Source: JADKAV01 sp963704075 (GTDB lineage Bacteria; Actinomycetota; Actinomycetes; S36-B12; UBA10799). From it: a stretch of DNA of 64,000 nucleotides. How positions within the stretch are numbered: the first letter of the stretch is position 1; every line of letters starts with the position of its first letter. Shown piece by piece: positions 37,805 through 47,310 of the stretch. The translations under genes and the position numbers were made by a program. Location of the stretch: positions 106,402 to 170,401 of the forward strand of contig CAVPGV010000014.1 in NCBI GenBank assembly GCA_963704075.1. The letters are read 5' to 3'. Below the pieces are notes generated by a model. That model was not told the origin of the DNA. It was given only the letters and a program-made list of their open reading frames with translations, and made no database searches.

Positions 37805-38974
37805 ACGTCCTCCAGTACAGCGATTCCCGGCAAGGTCTTGCCTTCGAGTAGTTCCAGACTTGCGCCGCCACCGGTGGAGATGTGGTCGATCGCATCGGCG
37901 TCGATGTCCAGCAGGCGGACCGCTGCCGCGGAATCCCCGCCGCCGACGACCGTGAAGCCCTCGGTCGCGGCCAGCGCTTGTGCCACAGCCAGGGTGCCGG
38001 CCGCGAACGGTTCCAGTTCGAACACCCCCATCGGACCGTTCCACACCACCGTGGCCGAGTCGAGTACGGCTTGGGCGTAGGCCTGAGCCGTCTGCGGACC
38101 GATGTCCAAACCCTTCCAGCCATCCGGGATGCCGTCTTCCACCGATACGACCTGGGCTCGATGCGTCCGCATCGAGATCCTGGGCGATGACCACGTCCGT
38201 GGGCAGCATGACCGTGACATCACGTTCCTCGGCGCCGGCCAGGATCTCCCGGCACCGGTCCACCCAGTCGGCTTCGAACAGCGAATCCCCGATGCGGTGA
38301 CCCTGCGCGGCGAGGAACGTGAAGCACATCCCCCCGCCGATCACGAGCCGGTCCACGGACTGCAGCAGGTTGTCGATCACGCCGAGCTTGTCGGAGACCT
38401 TCGACCCACCCAGCACCACGGTGTAGGGACGGGCCGGATCCGTCAGGACCGCGGCGAAGGACCGGATCTCCTTCTCCACGAGCCGACCCGCGGCGTTGGG
38501 CAGCAGCTTCGCGACATCGGTCACGCTGGCCTGCTCGCGATGAAGCACTCCGAAACCGTCACTGACGTAGGCGTCCATGCCGTTGGCCAGTTCGGCAGCC
38601 AGAGCCGCACGTTCGGCCGGATCTTTGCTCGTCTCCCGGGCGTCGAACCGGATGTTCTCCAGCAGCACCACCCGGCCCGGTGTGCCGGGCAGGATCGCAC
38701 CGGCCGGGGCGAGATCGACGGGTACCCCGAGCAACTCGGCCATCCGCGTGGCCACCGGGGCCAGCGAGAGGTCTGCCTTCACCTCACCTTTGGGCCGGCC
38801 CAGGTGCGCCACGACCACGGGTTTGGCTCCCGCGTCGAGCAGTTCCTTCAGCGTCGGCAGGGCCGCCCGGATCCGTCCGTCGTCGGTGATCTGACCGTCG
38901 GCCAGCGGGACGTTGAGATCCAGGCGCACCAACACCGAGGCGTCCTGCAGGTCGAGATCGCTCAGCGTGCGCAT
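37801..38974 (-). CDS. pgk: Phosphoglycerate kinase, one frameshift
   Basis: Pgk makes ATP from 1,3-bisphosphoglycerate. The N-terminal domain has VRLDLNVPL near residue 18, VVAHLGRPKGE and YTVVLGGSKVSDK. After DVVIAQDLDADA the match moves to the next frame (QVVSVEDGIPDGWKGLDIG, then VWNGPMGVFELEPF and VVGGGDSAAAV). The break is near 38161. The span of 1174 bases is one over a multiple of three. With pgk normally essential and the rest intact, an assembly error is the likely cause. The ATG at 38974 is nine bases below the gap stop. Confidence 0.9.
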
Positions 38975-38982
38975 CGTCCGCC

Positions 38983-40011
38983 TCAGTCGACCGATGCCAT
39001 GTAGCGCAGCAGGTCCACGAGCCGGTTGGAGTAACCCCACTCGTTGTCGTACCAGCCGAGCACCTTGGCCGACTCGCCCTGCGAGATGGTCAGAGAGGCA
39101 TCGAAGATGCAGCTCGACGGATCGGTCACGATGTCGCTGGACACGATCGGGTCCTCGGTGTAGCGCAGGATGCCGGCCAGCGGGCCTTCGGCAGCCGCCT
39201 TCATCGCGGCGTTGATCTCTTCCTTGGAGGCAGCCTTGCCCATGTTCAGGGTGAGGTCGGTCGCCGATCCGGTCGGCACCGGCACGCGCATCGCGTATCC
39301 GTCGAGTTTGCCCTTGAGCTCCGGGATGACCAGCGAGATGGCCTTGGCCGCACCGGTCGTCGTGGGGATCATGTTGATGGCGCCCGCGCGGGCACGGCGC
39401 AGGTCCTTGTGCGGGAAGTCGAGGATGACCTGGTCGTTGGTGTAGGCGTGGATCGTGGTCATCAGACCGTTCTCGATCCCGAAGTTGTCCAGCAGGACCT
39501 TGGCCATCGGGGCCAGGCAGTTGGTCGTGCAGGACGCGTTGGAGACGATGTTGTCGGTGGCCGGGTCGTAGTCGGTGTGGTTCACACCCATCACGAAGGT
39601 GGCGTCCTCGCCCTTGGCGGGCGCGGAGATGATGACCTTCTTGGCGCCGGCTTCCATGTGCTTCTTGGCGTCCTCGGCCTTGGTGAAGTGGCCCGTCGAC
39701 TCGATGACGTAGTCGACCCCCAGGTCGCCCCAGCCGAGGGCGGCGGGGTCACGCTCGCCGAGCGCCTTCATGGCCACTCCGTCGACGAGGATCTCGGTGT
39801 CCGTGGAGGTGACGGTTCCGGGCAGGCGACCCAGGACACTGTCGTACTTGAGTAGATGGGCCAGAGTTGCGTTGTCCGTCAGGTCGTTGACGGCGACGAT
39901 TTCGATGGGCTCGTTGCCAAATGCTGTCTGTGAGTCGCCGAGAGCTTCCACCGCGCGGTAGAAGTTGCGACCGATACGACCAAATCCGTTGATGCCGACG
40001 CGAATTGCCAC
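38983..40011 (-). CDS. gap: Glyceraldehyde-3-phosphate dehydrogenase
   Basis: The 342-residue product has the NAD-binding start VGINGFGRIGRNFYRA and the catalytic Cys in SNASCTTNCLAPMAKVL near residue 160. Residues LVDLLRYM and WYDNEWGYSNR near the C-terminus are canonical. It heads the gap-pgk-tpiA-secG run; whiA lies 43 bases upstream of it on the same strand. Confidence 0.96.
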   Translation of the reverse strand: MAIRVGINGFGRIGRNFYRAVEALGDSQTAFGNEPIEIVAVNDLTDNATLAHLLKYDSVLGRLPGTVTSTDTEILVDGVAMKALGERDPAALGWGDLGVDYVIESTGHFTKAEDAKKHMEAGAKKVIISAPAKGEDATFVMGVNHTDYDPATDNIVSNASCTTNCLAPMAKVLLDNFGIENGLMTTIHAYTNDQVILDFPHKDLRRARAGAINMIPTTTGAAKAISLVIPELKGKLDGYAMRVPVPTGSATDLTLNMGKAASKEEINAAMKAAAEGPLAGILRYTEDPIVSSDIVTDPSSCIFDASLTISQGESAKVLGWYDNEWGYSNRLVDLLRYMASVD

Positions 40012-40054
40012 TGATTACTCCTTCGATGAGGTGAGCAATTCGATCCTATCGGGA

Positions 40055-41035
40055 TCACACGAGTTCGTCGTCAGGGGCAAGACCGACCTCGGTGTCCGGG
40101 ATGCCCAGTTCGCGTGCTCGCCGGTCGGCCAGGCCCAGCAGCCGCCGGATCCGTCCGGCGATCGCGTCCTTGGTCATCGGCGGGTTCGCCAGCGCCCCGA
40201 GCTCCTCGAGGGACGACTGCCGGTGCTCCATCCGCAGACGCCCCGCCGCCGCCAAATGGTCGGGGACGTCGTCCCCGAGGATCTCGAGCGCTCGTTCGAC
40301 CCGCTGGCTGGCCGCCACCGCGGCTCGGGCGGACCGACGCAGATTGGCATCGTCGAAGTTGGCCAACCGGTTGGCGGTGGCCCGGACCTCCCGGCGCGTG
40401 CGCCTCTCCTCCCAGACCAGCACCGACGCGTGGGCACCCATCCTGGCCAGCATCTGACTGATCGCGTCGCCGTCGCGGATCACGACCCGTTCGACACCTC
40501 GCACCTCCCGGCTCTTGGCCGGAATGCCCATCCGTCGGGCCGCGCCCACCAGCGCCAGCGCCGACTCCGGTCCCGGACAGGTGATCTCCAGCGCCGAGGA
40601 TCGTCCTGGTTCGGTCAAAGAACCATGCGCCAGGAACGCCCCGCGCCAGGCGGCCTCCGAGTCGCAGATCCCGGCAGTCACCACGTGTGGGGGCAGGCCC
40701 CGCACGGGCCGACCCGAACCATCGACGAGTCCGGCCTGTCGGGCCAGTTGTTCGCCGCCGGACACCACCCTCACCATGTATCGGGTTCCCTTGCGCAGGC
40801 CCCCCTTGTGAACCACCGCGAAGTCCGCCTGCTGTCCGAAGATCTCCGCCAGGTTCGTGCGCAGTCGTCGAGCCGCCGCTCCAGTGTCGAACTCGGCCTC
40901 CACGACGATCTTCCCGCTCACGATGTGCAGGGCTCCCCCGAACCGCAACATCGCCGAGGTTTCCGCCTTCCGGCAGCAGGGTCGGGTTATCTCGAGTTGG
41001 TTCAGCTCGTCCTTCACGGCTGCAGTCATCGCCAT
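40055..41035 (-). CDS. whiA: WhiA, sporulation/cell-division regulator
   Basis: WhiA is a DNA-binding regulator conserved in Gram-positives. The 326-residue product has the N-terminal MTAAVKDELNQLEITRPCC with the usual Cys pair, the homing-endonuclease-like core (WRGAFLAHGSLTEP) and the C-terminal helix-turn-helix (LANPPMTKDAIAGRIRRLLGLA). The ATG at 41035 is chosen; the open frame upstream to 41206 has no family match. The order yvcK-whiA-gap is standard. Confidence 0.93.
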   Translation of the reverse strand: MAMTAAVKDELNQLEITRPCCRKAETSAMLRFGGALHIVSGKIVVEAEFDTGAAARRLRTNLAEIFGQQADFAVVHKGGLRKGTRYMVRVVSGGEQLARQAGLVDGSGRPVRGLPPHVVTAGICDSEAAWRGAFLAHGSLTEPGRSSALEITCPGPESALALVGAARRMGIPAKSREVRGVERVVIRDGDAISQMLARMGAHASVLVWEERRTRREVRATANRLANFDDANLRRSARAAVAASQRVERALEILGDDVPDHLAAAGRLRMEHRQSSLEELGALANPPMTKDAIAGRIRRLLGLADRRARELGIPDTEVGLAPDDELV

Positions 41036-41242
41036 GCGCCGATTCTCACACGCATGGCAAGGACGTATCGGCGGAACCGGGGAGATGGTCTTCAGCCGCG
41101 CCCCGCCGACGCTGTCGTTGAGCGGCAACCCTATGATCCAGGGCCTGAGAGGGAACCAGGCGCCAAGAAGAACCGCTGTTCCTATCGCCGGAGTCCTTCG
41201 CGCCACACCGACGACCCCTGACTAGTGACCCCGGGGGGCGGT

Positions 41243-42215
41243 TCAGTCAAGCAAGCGCTGGAAGACCGAGGCCAGCAGCAAGGTGTCGTGCACGGCTGCG
41301 GGACGGCCCCCTTCCATCGCCCGGACCTCCTCGACGACCAACTCGCCCCCCACCCGCCGGCACGCATCCCGCAAGGCCCCCTCGTCGGTCACGCGAACTG
41401 GGGTCCACGACCACCCAGTCGAGACGGATGTCGGGGAAGGTCGTGGCCAGGTTGTGCAGATACATCGCGGGGGTGAAACCGCTGGTCTCACCCAATTGGG
41501 GTGCCACGTTCACCACGAGGACGCGTCTGGCCTGGGTGGCGACCAGCGCGTCATGCACCTCCTTGACGTACAGATGAGGCAGGACCGAGGTGAACCAACT
41601 GCCGGGGCCGAGCACGACCATGGCCGCGCTGTCTATCGCCTCGATCACCGGCAAGCAGGGAACGGGTGCGGCGGGTTCGATTCGCAGAGCCAGTACCTCC
41701 CCGTCGGTGGTGGCGATATCCACCTGACCGCGCAGCGTCGTGACCGCGTCATGGCCGTCGATGCCACGCACCTGCGCGATCAAGTCCACCGGCTCACAGG
41801 CAACCGGCAGCACCCGGCCCTGGGCCTCGAGCAGCGCAGCCACCCAATCCAGGCCGGCCACGGGGTCGTCGGTCTCCTCCCACAACGCGGAGATCAACAG
41901 ATTGCCGACCGCGTGTCCGGCCAATTCGCCATTGCCCTCGAACCGGTGCTGCAACACCCGCGACCAGGTCCGGCCCCATGTGTCGTCACCACAGAGTGCG
42001 GCCAGTGCCATGCGCAGGTCCCCGGGCGGGATCAGCCCGAGTTCGCGGCGGATGCGCCCCGATGACCCCCCGTCGTCGGACACGCCGACGACGGCGGTGA
42101 CCGAGTCGGTGATCCTGCGCAGTGCCCGCAGACTCGCCGCCAGTCCATGTCCCCCGCCCAGCGCCACGATCGACGGCCCGGTCGTCCAGTTGGCGTGACG
42201 CGACAGTGGGTTCAT
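41243..42215 (-). CDS. yvcK: YvcK/CofD-like protein, one frameshift
   Basis: YvcK binds UDP-GlcNAc and regulates carbon flow and cell wall synthesis. The N-terminus VALGGGHGLAASLRALRR and GVSDDGGSSGRIRRELG are clear, as are LGPGSWFTSVLPHL and the VNVAPQLGETSGF region. After DWVVVDP the conserved end (VTDEGALRDACRRVGGELVV) is in another frame, with the break near 41396. The span of 973 bases is one over a multiple of three. It overlaps rapZ by four bases. Confidence 0.86.
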
Positions 42216-43078
42216 TCCCGACCCAGATCCCGGTGCTGGACGACGACCTGGTGGCCCTGCTCGGTGAGCATGCGAGCCAGGCGTTCAGCCGTCGCCACGC
42301 TGCGGTGCTTGCCACCAGTGCAACCGATCCCAATCGTGACGTAGCGCTTGCCCTCCCGCACGTAGCCTTCGGCCACGAGGTTGACGATCGCCGCGTAGTG
42401 CTCCAGGACGTCCAGCGCGCCTTCCCTGCTGAGCACGTAGTCGCTGACTTCGGCGTCCCGGCCGCTCTGGTCACGCAGGTCCGGAACCCAGAACGGGTTC
42501 GGCAGGAATCGCACGTCGGCGACCATGTCGGCATCGACCGGGATCCCGTACTTGAAGCCGAAACTCAGCACCGAGACCCGGATCGTCTGCGGGCCTTCGC
42601 CGCGGTAGTTGGCATCGATCACCCGGCGCAGGTCGTGCACCGACTTCGACGACGTGTCCACCACCATGTCCGCGCCCGCCCGGAACTCCTGCAATCGCTG
42701 TCGCTCCTCGCGCAGCGCGTCGAGCAGGGTGCCATCCTCCTGCAGCGGATGCGGTCTGCGAGACGACTCGAACCGGCGTACCAGCACCTCCTCGGACGCT
42801 TCCAGGAACAGGATGCCCACATTCGCCTGCGTCTCGCGCAACGCCTGGGTCACGTCGACCAGGTTCGAGAACAGGGGGCCGCCGCGCACATCGACCACCA
42901 CGGCCAGGCGCTGGACGTCCGGGCGGGGTTGCAGGAGGTCGATCGTGGACTGCAACAGAGAGGGGGGCAGGTTGTCTACCACGAACCAACCGGCATCCTC
43001 CAACGCGCGGGCCGCGGTGCTGCGGCCCGCCCCAGACATGCCGGTGACGATCAGGACTTCGAACTGCGGGGTGTTCAT
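42212..43078 (-). CDS. rapZ: RapZ-type nucleotide-binding protein
   Basis: A 288-residue protein of the RapZ/YvcJ family, which in E. coli acts in small-RNA control of amino sugar synthesis. Walker A is GMSGAGRST near residue 13; an Arg takes the place of the usual Lys, a change I believe is common in actinobacterial members. The C-terminal region has FGFKYGIP and the conserved YVTIGIGCTGGKHRSV. Order uvrC-rapZ-yvcK-whiA is conserved in actinobacteria. Confidence 0.93.
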   Translation of the reverse strand: MNTPQFEVLIVTGMSGAGRSTAARALEDAGWFVVDNLPPSLLQSTIDLLQPRPDVQRLAVVVDVRGGPLFSNLVDVTQALRETQANVGILFLEASEEVLVRRFESSRRPHPLQEDGTLLDALREERQRLQEFRAGADMVVDTSSKSVHDLRRVIDANYRGEGPQTIRVSVLSFGFKYGIPVDADMVADVRFLPNPFWVPDLRDQSGRDAEVSDYVLSREGALDVLEHYAAIVNLVAEGYVREGKRYVTIGIGCTGGKHRSVATAERLARMLTEQGHQVVVQHRDLGRE

Positions 43079-43087
43079 GGCGGCCTC

Positions 43088-45022
43088 CTACAGGCCATCT
43101 TCCCCAATCACCTCGCCGGTCGTCACATTGACCGCAGGCGTCACCTTCTCGCCGGCCAGATGCTGGTGGATGGCTTCGGCGAGATCGGCGCTGATCCCCG
43201 GCACTGCCGCCAGTTCTTCGACGGTCGCCTTGCGCAGTCGGGTCAACGATCCGAAGGCCCGCATCAGCGCCTTACGCCGATTGGGACCGACGCCGGGGAT
43301 GTCCTCGACGACACTGGTCGACAGCCGGCGACTGCGCTTCTGGCGGTGGTATGCGATCGCGAAACGATGCGCCTCATCGCGGATCCGCTGCAGCAGGTAC
43401 AGGCCCTGGCTGCGCCGCGACAGGATGACCGGATCGTCCTGGTCGGGGACCCACACCTCCTCGAGCCGCTTTGCCAGACCTGCCACCGCGATGTCGTCGA
43501 TACCCAGGTCGCGAAGAGCCTGCTCGGCGGCCGCGACCTGCGGCTTGCCGCCGTCGATGAGCAGCAACTGCGGCGGATACCGGAAGGCCTTGCGTTCGTC
43601 GTTGGCGGTCCCGCTGGGACCGAACTCGATGTCCGTGGCCTCGGCCCGCTCCGCGAGATAGCGGGTGAAGCGCCGACGGACCACCTCGGCCACACTGGCC
43701 ACGTCGTCCTGTCCGGCCACGCCGCGGATCGCAAAACGCCGGTAGTCGGATTTGCGCGGCAGTCCGTCCTCGAAAACGACCATCGATGCGACGACGTCGC
43801 TGCCCTGGAGATTGGAGATGTCCACACATTCGATGCGCAGCGGGGCTTGACTCATGTCCAGAGCCTCGGCGATCTCCTCCAGCGCGGCGGCCCGCACGCT
43901 CAGGTCGCCGGCGCGCCGCAATTTGTGGGACTGAAGGGTCTGCCGGGCGTTGTTCGTGACCGTTTCCAGCAGTGCCCGCTTGCGACCCCGCTGCGGAACC
44001 CGCACCTGGACCCGGCGCCCGGATTTGTCCGTCAGCCAGGTCGCCACTGCGGCTTCGGGCAGTTCGGTCACGAGGACCTCGACCGGGATGTCGGAGTCGT
44101 CATCGCCGTACAACTGCTGCATCACCCCGGTCATGAGCGTGGTCGGGCTCTCGTCGGCCACCTTCTCGAGGACGAAGGCATGCTGGCCCCTGACCCGCCC
44201 GGCCCGCACATGGAAGACCTGGAAAGCGGCCTCGAGATCATCCTCGACGTGTCCCACCAGATCCGCGTTGGTGTCGCCGGGCAGCACGAGGGCGCTGCGT
44301 TCCATGGCCTTGCGCAGCGCACCCAGGTCGTCGCGCAGGCGCGCTGCAGTCTCATAGTCCTGTTCCTGCGACGACGCCCGCATGCGGTTCTCAAGATCCT
44401 TCATGAAGCGGTCGGTGCCGGTGCCCAGGAACGACACCAGGTCACCTGCCAGCTCCCGATGCTCCTCCTCGGAGATCCGCCCCACGCACGGTGCACTGCA
44501 TTTGCCGATGTAGCCCAGCAGGCACGGCCGGCCCATTTGGGACGAGCGACGGAAGACCCCGTTGCTACACGTACGAACCGGGAAGACGCGCAGGACCTGA
44601 TCGACGGTCTCCCGAATCGCCCACGCCTGCGCATACGGGCCGAAGTACTTGACCCCCTTGCGCTTGTCACCGCGCATGACCAGCACTCGTGGATACTGCT
44701 CGTTCATGGTGATCGCCAGATAGGGGTAGGACTTGTCGTCGCGGTATTTGACGTTGAAGCGCGGCGCGAACTGCTTGATCCACTGGTACTCCAGCTGCAG
44801 CGCCTCCGTCTCGGAATCGACGACCACCCAATCGACCGAACTCGCGGTCTGAACCATGGCAGCGGTGCGTGGATGCATGCCGGCCGGGTTCTGGAAGTAG
44901 CTGGACAGTCGACTTCGCAGATTTGTGGCCTTTCCCACATAAACAACACGTGTGTCGGAATCCCTGAAACGGTAGACACCTGGTAGGGGCGGAATGCTGC
45001 CAGCTGGCGGACGGTACGACAT
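43088..45022 (-). CDS. uvrC: Excinuclease ABC subunit C
   Basis: UvrC makes both cuts in nucleotide excision repair (644 aa). The GIY-YIG domain is at the N-terminus (GVYRFRDSDTRVVYVGKATN). A Cys-containing segment (CLLGYIGKCSAPCVG), the UVR coiled-coil (EQDYETAARLRDDLGALRKAM), the RNase H-like nuclease domain and C-terminal helix-hairpin-helix motifs follow. The ATG at 45022 begins MSYRPPAGSIPPLPG; GTG at 45034 is an alternative. The frame continues far upstream without family match. Confidence 0.94.
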   Translation of the reverse strand: MSYRPPAGSIPPLPGVYRFRDSDTRVVYVGKATNLRSRLSSYFQNPAGMHPRTAAMVQTASSVDWVVVDSETEALQLEYQWIKQFAPRFNVKYRDDKSYPYLAITMNEQYPRVLVMRGDKRKGVKYFGPYAQAWAIRETVDQVLRVFPVRTCSNGVFRRSSQMGRPCLLGYIGKCSAPCVGRISEEEHRELAGDLVSFLGTGTDRFMKDLENRMRASSQEQDYETAARLRDDLGALRKAMERSALVLPGDTNADLVGHVEDDLEAAFQVFHVRAGRVRGQHAFVLEKVADESPTTLMTGVMQQLYGDDDSDIPVEVLVTELPEAAVATWLTDKSGRRVQVRVPQRGRKRALLETVTNNARQTLQSHKLRRAGDLSVRAAALEEIAEALDMSQAPLRIECVDISNLQGSDVVASMVVFEDGLPRKSDYRRFAIRGVAGQDDVASVAEVVRRRFTRYLAERAEATDIEFGPSGTANDERKAFRYPPQLLLIDGGKPQVAAAEQALRDLGIDDIAVAGLAKRLEEVWVPDQDDPVILSRRSQGLYLLQRIRDEAHRFAIAYHRQKRSRRLSTSVVEDIPGVGPNRRKALMRAFGSLTRLRKATVEELAAVPGISADLAEAIHQHLAGEKVTPAVNVTTGEVIGEDGL

Positions 45023-45068
45023 CGGGTCTGCCACGCAGTCAAATCTAGGACACGTTGAGGAGTTTGTT

Positions 45069-45644
45069 GTGAGGGCACGGGTTGCGGCAGGGGCAGTGGC
45101 GTTGGCCGCGCTGGCCACCACGACCGGACCCGCGGGAGTCTCCGCAGCACCCGCGCCGCGCGGTCTGTTGTTCGTGCAGGGGGATTCGCTCACGGTCGGA
45201 TCCGCGTCGGCGATCAAATCATCCCTGCGCGGAGACTTCCGCAGGATCAAGGTGGACGCACAGGTGGGACGCAACACCCCCACCGGCATCAGCCGGATGT
45301 CAGCCGGCCGGAAGGCGAAGGCCTGGGTCGTGGCTCTGGGCACCAACGACGCCCCGGATCGACGAACCATGAAGCGCCATGTCAAGACCGTTCTCCACAG
45401 GGCCGGCGAGCGGCCGGTGCTCTGGGTGTCTGTGTGGCGCTCCCCCGCTTACGGCAAGGTCAATCGGATGCTGAGCCGTCTGGACCGCAAGTACACCCAG
45501 TTGTCGGTCCTGCGCTGGGACGTGTTCATCAAGGACCACCCGCGGCTGCTGGCATCCGACCGCATCCACCTGACGCCAGCCGGATATGAGGTCCGCGGGC
45601 GAATGATCGCCGACGCGGTCCGGGAGTTGGTCGGCGGCCGCTGA
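45069..45644 (+). CDS. Secreted SGNH-type hydrolase
   Basis: A 191-residue protein with a signal peptide (about residues 1-27: hydrophobic AGAVALAALATTTGPAGVSA, then a likely cut near SAA-PA). The SGNH blocks are visible: GDSLTVGS with the nucleophile Ser, VALGTND, and D-RIHLTPAGY with the catalytic Asp-His pair. It probably removes acyl groups from a cell-surface or extracellular substrate. The GTG at 45069 follows GAGGAG. It diverges from uvrC. Confidence 0.85.
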   Translation: MRARVAAGAVALAALATTTGPAGVSAAPAPRGLLFVQGDSLTVGSASAIKSSLRGDFRRIKVDAQVGRNTPTGISRMSAGRKAKAWVVALGTNDAPDRRTMKRHVKTVLHRAGERPVLWVSVWRSPAYGKVNRMLSRLDRKYTQLSVLRWDVFIKDHPRLLASDRIHLTPAGYEVRGRMIADAVRELVGGR

Positions 45645-46129
45645 GCGCGCTCATTGCACGGACCTTCGGGTGTAACGTCGTGGCGATCTTGTGACCCGAG
45701 TCGACTGGCCACCCTCATGTCCTCAGCTCCGAGCGGGTGTTTCACCCGAAGCGTGCAATTATCTGTTGATTCGAGGTCGAGTTCTTTGCACGCTCACCCG
45801 TAGGACCGCCGCATCCGCAGGTGAGCGAGGTTGCATCTCCAGTCCGCGGCCTTGAACGATCAAGGTGTGAGGTTCTGAACGAGGTGGGAGAGCTCCACCT
45901 CGTTCTCGTCCGCCGCCTTTCGGTGAGGATCCGACCAGTCAGAGGTCGTTTCGTCACCCAAAGGCGCACCAGCCCACTTGCCCAGGCGGCCGTCGGCGAG
46001 CCGCCTGTCGGAATCCTTCAAAACCCTTCTCAATCCGGTCGCGACCACCCGCCGGCCCTCAACGCCGAGGGCGTGAAACCGTCCGGCTCTTCGGGTGGAC
46101 TGTCCGCGTCGCCGTCCCTGATGGCCGGC
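45645..46129. other. Long intergenic region with one family A repeat, no clear gene
   Basis: This 485-base stretch lies between two convergent SGNH genes. The only recognisable structure is the palindromic repeat at 45751-45793. On the minus strand a 62-codon open frame (45860-46048) ends ENEVELSHLVQNLTP but resembles nothing I know. A CCACCTCG/CGAGGTGG-type inverted pair occurs near 45885-45905. It could be a decayed gene. Confidence 0.4.
45751..45793. repeat. Palindromic dispersed repeat, family A copy 2
   Basis: A 43-base element beginning GCGTGCAATTATCTGTTGAT and ending TTTGCACGC. It matches the copy at 14706-14749 in the first 21 bases with one difference, and shares the outer arms GCGTGCAA/TTGCACGC, but the inner stem has diverged. 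Confidence 0.75.
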
Positions 46130-46768
46130 TCAACCCTTGGCCACGCCCTGCAGAATGAGATTCGCGTAGGCCTGGCATCCGGCCGGGTTCAGATGGATTC
46201 CATCGGGATACAGGCCAGCGGCCAGGACGCTGGCGTTCCAGTCGATCACGTGGGCATTGGGCCAGCGGCCGGGCATGGCCCGCAGTCGCTGATTGACCTT
46301 GTCCTCGTATGCGTAACGATCGATCTCGGGGAGTTCAGTGGTCACCCAGTACACCGCACGATCAGGACCGCTGGCTCGCATGATGCGGTCCAGCGCCTTG
46401 TAGCCGAACGGTCCGTTCGTCCCCAGCGCCACCACGACCCGGGGTGGCAGTTTGCCGGCGGCCGCCTTCTTCTCGATGCGCTGGGCGCCCTCACGCATCG
46501 TGCGATTCTCACGTGCGTGCACCTTGACGTCGGTGTTCACCAGGCAGGACTTGGCACCCAGGAGCACAGAGTCCCCGATGGCGTACACAGGACCGGTCAG
46601 GCGCGGCCCGGATTGCGGATTCGCCAACGACAAGACGGCGTCCGGTGATGGAAGCCCCGCCTTTCCGCTGACCCAGATCCCGGCGATCACGATCGCGAGC
46701 GTGGCCAGCACCCCGCCGAGGACAGTGGGCAATCGGGTACTGAGCGGATCCTCGTCGTGGTCTCGCAC
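46130..46768 (-). CDS. Membrane-anchored SGNH domain protein
   Basis: A 212-residue protein with one N-terminal helix (about residues 16-35, VLGGVLATLAIVIAGIWVS) followed by an extracellular SGNH domain: IGDSVLLGAKS with the nucleophile, VVALGTNG, and DGIHLNPAGCQAYA with Asp and His. It resembles the C-terminal domains of the acyltransferase-3 fusions encoded at 56917-58872 and 60219-62096, and so may act on cell-surface acyl groups. Starts with GTG, ten bases after the Rieske gene. Confidence 0.82.
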   Translation of the reverse strand: MRDHDEDPLSTRLPTVLGGVLATLAIVIAGIWVSGKAGLPSPDAVLSLANPQSGPRLTGPVYAIGDSVLLGAKSCLVNTDVKVHARENRTMREGAQRIEKKAAAGKLPPRVVVALGTNGPFGYKALDRIMRASGPDRAVYWVTTELPEIDRYAYEDKVNQRLRAMPGRWPNAHVIDWNASVLAAGLYPDGIHLNPAGCQAYANLILQGVAKG

Positions 46769-46778
46769 AGTGGCGCAA

Positions 46779-47225
46779 TCAGCCCAGCACGATCTGGTCG
46801 CCGTCGACCGCGACCGGCACCGGGGTCAAGCCCGTCGTGGCAGGGCCCTGCACCACCGAACCGTCGGTGATCGAGAACTGCGAGCCGTGACACGGGCAGA
46901 CGATGACCTGGTCGGTGACCTCGTTGACCAGACATCCTTGATGGGGACATACAGCGCTGAGGCCGACGAACTGTTCGGCCTGAGGCTGGGTCACGACCAC
47001 TTTGGTCTCTCCCGCATCCACGATTACCCCGGAATCCACCGGGACGTCAGCCGTTGCGACGAGCGCCTCGCCGGGGGCCGCCGGTGATGTCTGGGCAGGT
47101 TCAGTGGCCTGATCGGTCGGTTCGCTCGTGGACGTGTCATCCCCCGACGAACACCCCACAAGGGCAACTCCGGCGACACCCACCGCACCGGCGGCGAGCA
47201 CATTACGACGAGACATCTGCGACAT
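46779..47225 (-). CDS. Rieske [2Fe-2S] lipoprotein
   Basis: A 148-residue exported Rieske protein. The N-terminus has a Tat-like signal (SRRNVLAAGAVGVAGVALVGC) ending in a lipobox LVGC, so it is probably lipid-anchored outside the membrane. Cluster ligands are in VCPHQGCL and VCPCHGSQFS. The ATG at 47225 is preceded by GGAG at a good distance; two other Met codons are near. Its redox partner is unknown. Confidence 0.87.
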   Translation of the reverse strand: MSQMSRRNVLAAGAVGVAGVALVGCSSGDDTSTSEPTDQATEPAQTSPAAPGEALVATADVPVDSGVIVDAGETKVVVTQPQAEQFVGLSAVCPHQGCLVNEVTDQVIVCPCHGSQFSITDGSVVQGPATTGLTPVPVAVDGDQIVLG

Positions 47226-47310
47226 GGTCATCTCCAATCCCCGATCCGAGCCTAAGCGATGGGCACAGATTCGCAGCGCAGGCCGCGCGCGTCGGTCTGG
47301 ACCCAGCAGG

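Noticed and set aside
37016..39040. A pgk-tpiA fusion protein of 674 codons
   Set aside because: The joined frame arises only from the frame break in pgk; the middle does not match either enzyme, and tpiA has its own overlapping ATG.
42122..44986. 954-codon open frame on the plus strand
   Set aside because: It is antisense to rapZ and uvrC, which have full family motifs; composition is Arg/His/Gln-rich as in shadow frames.
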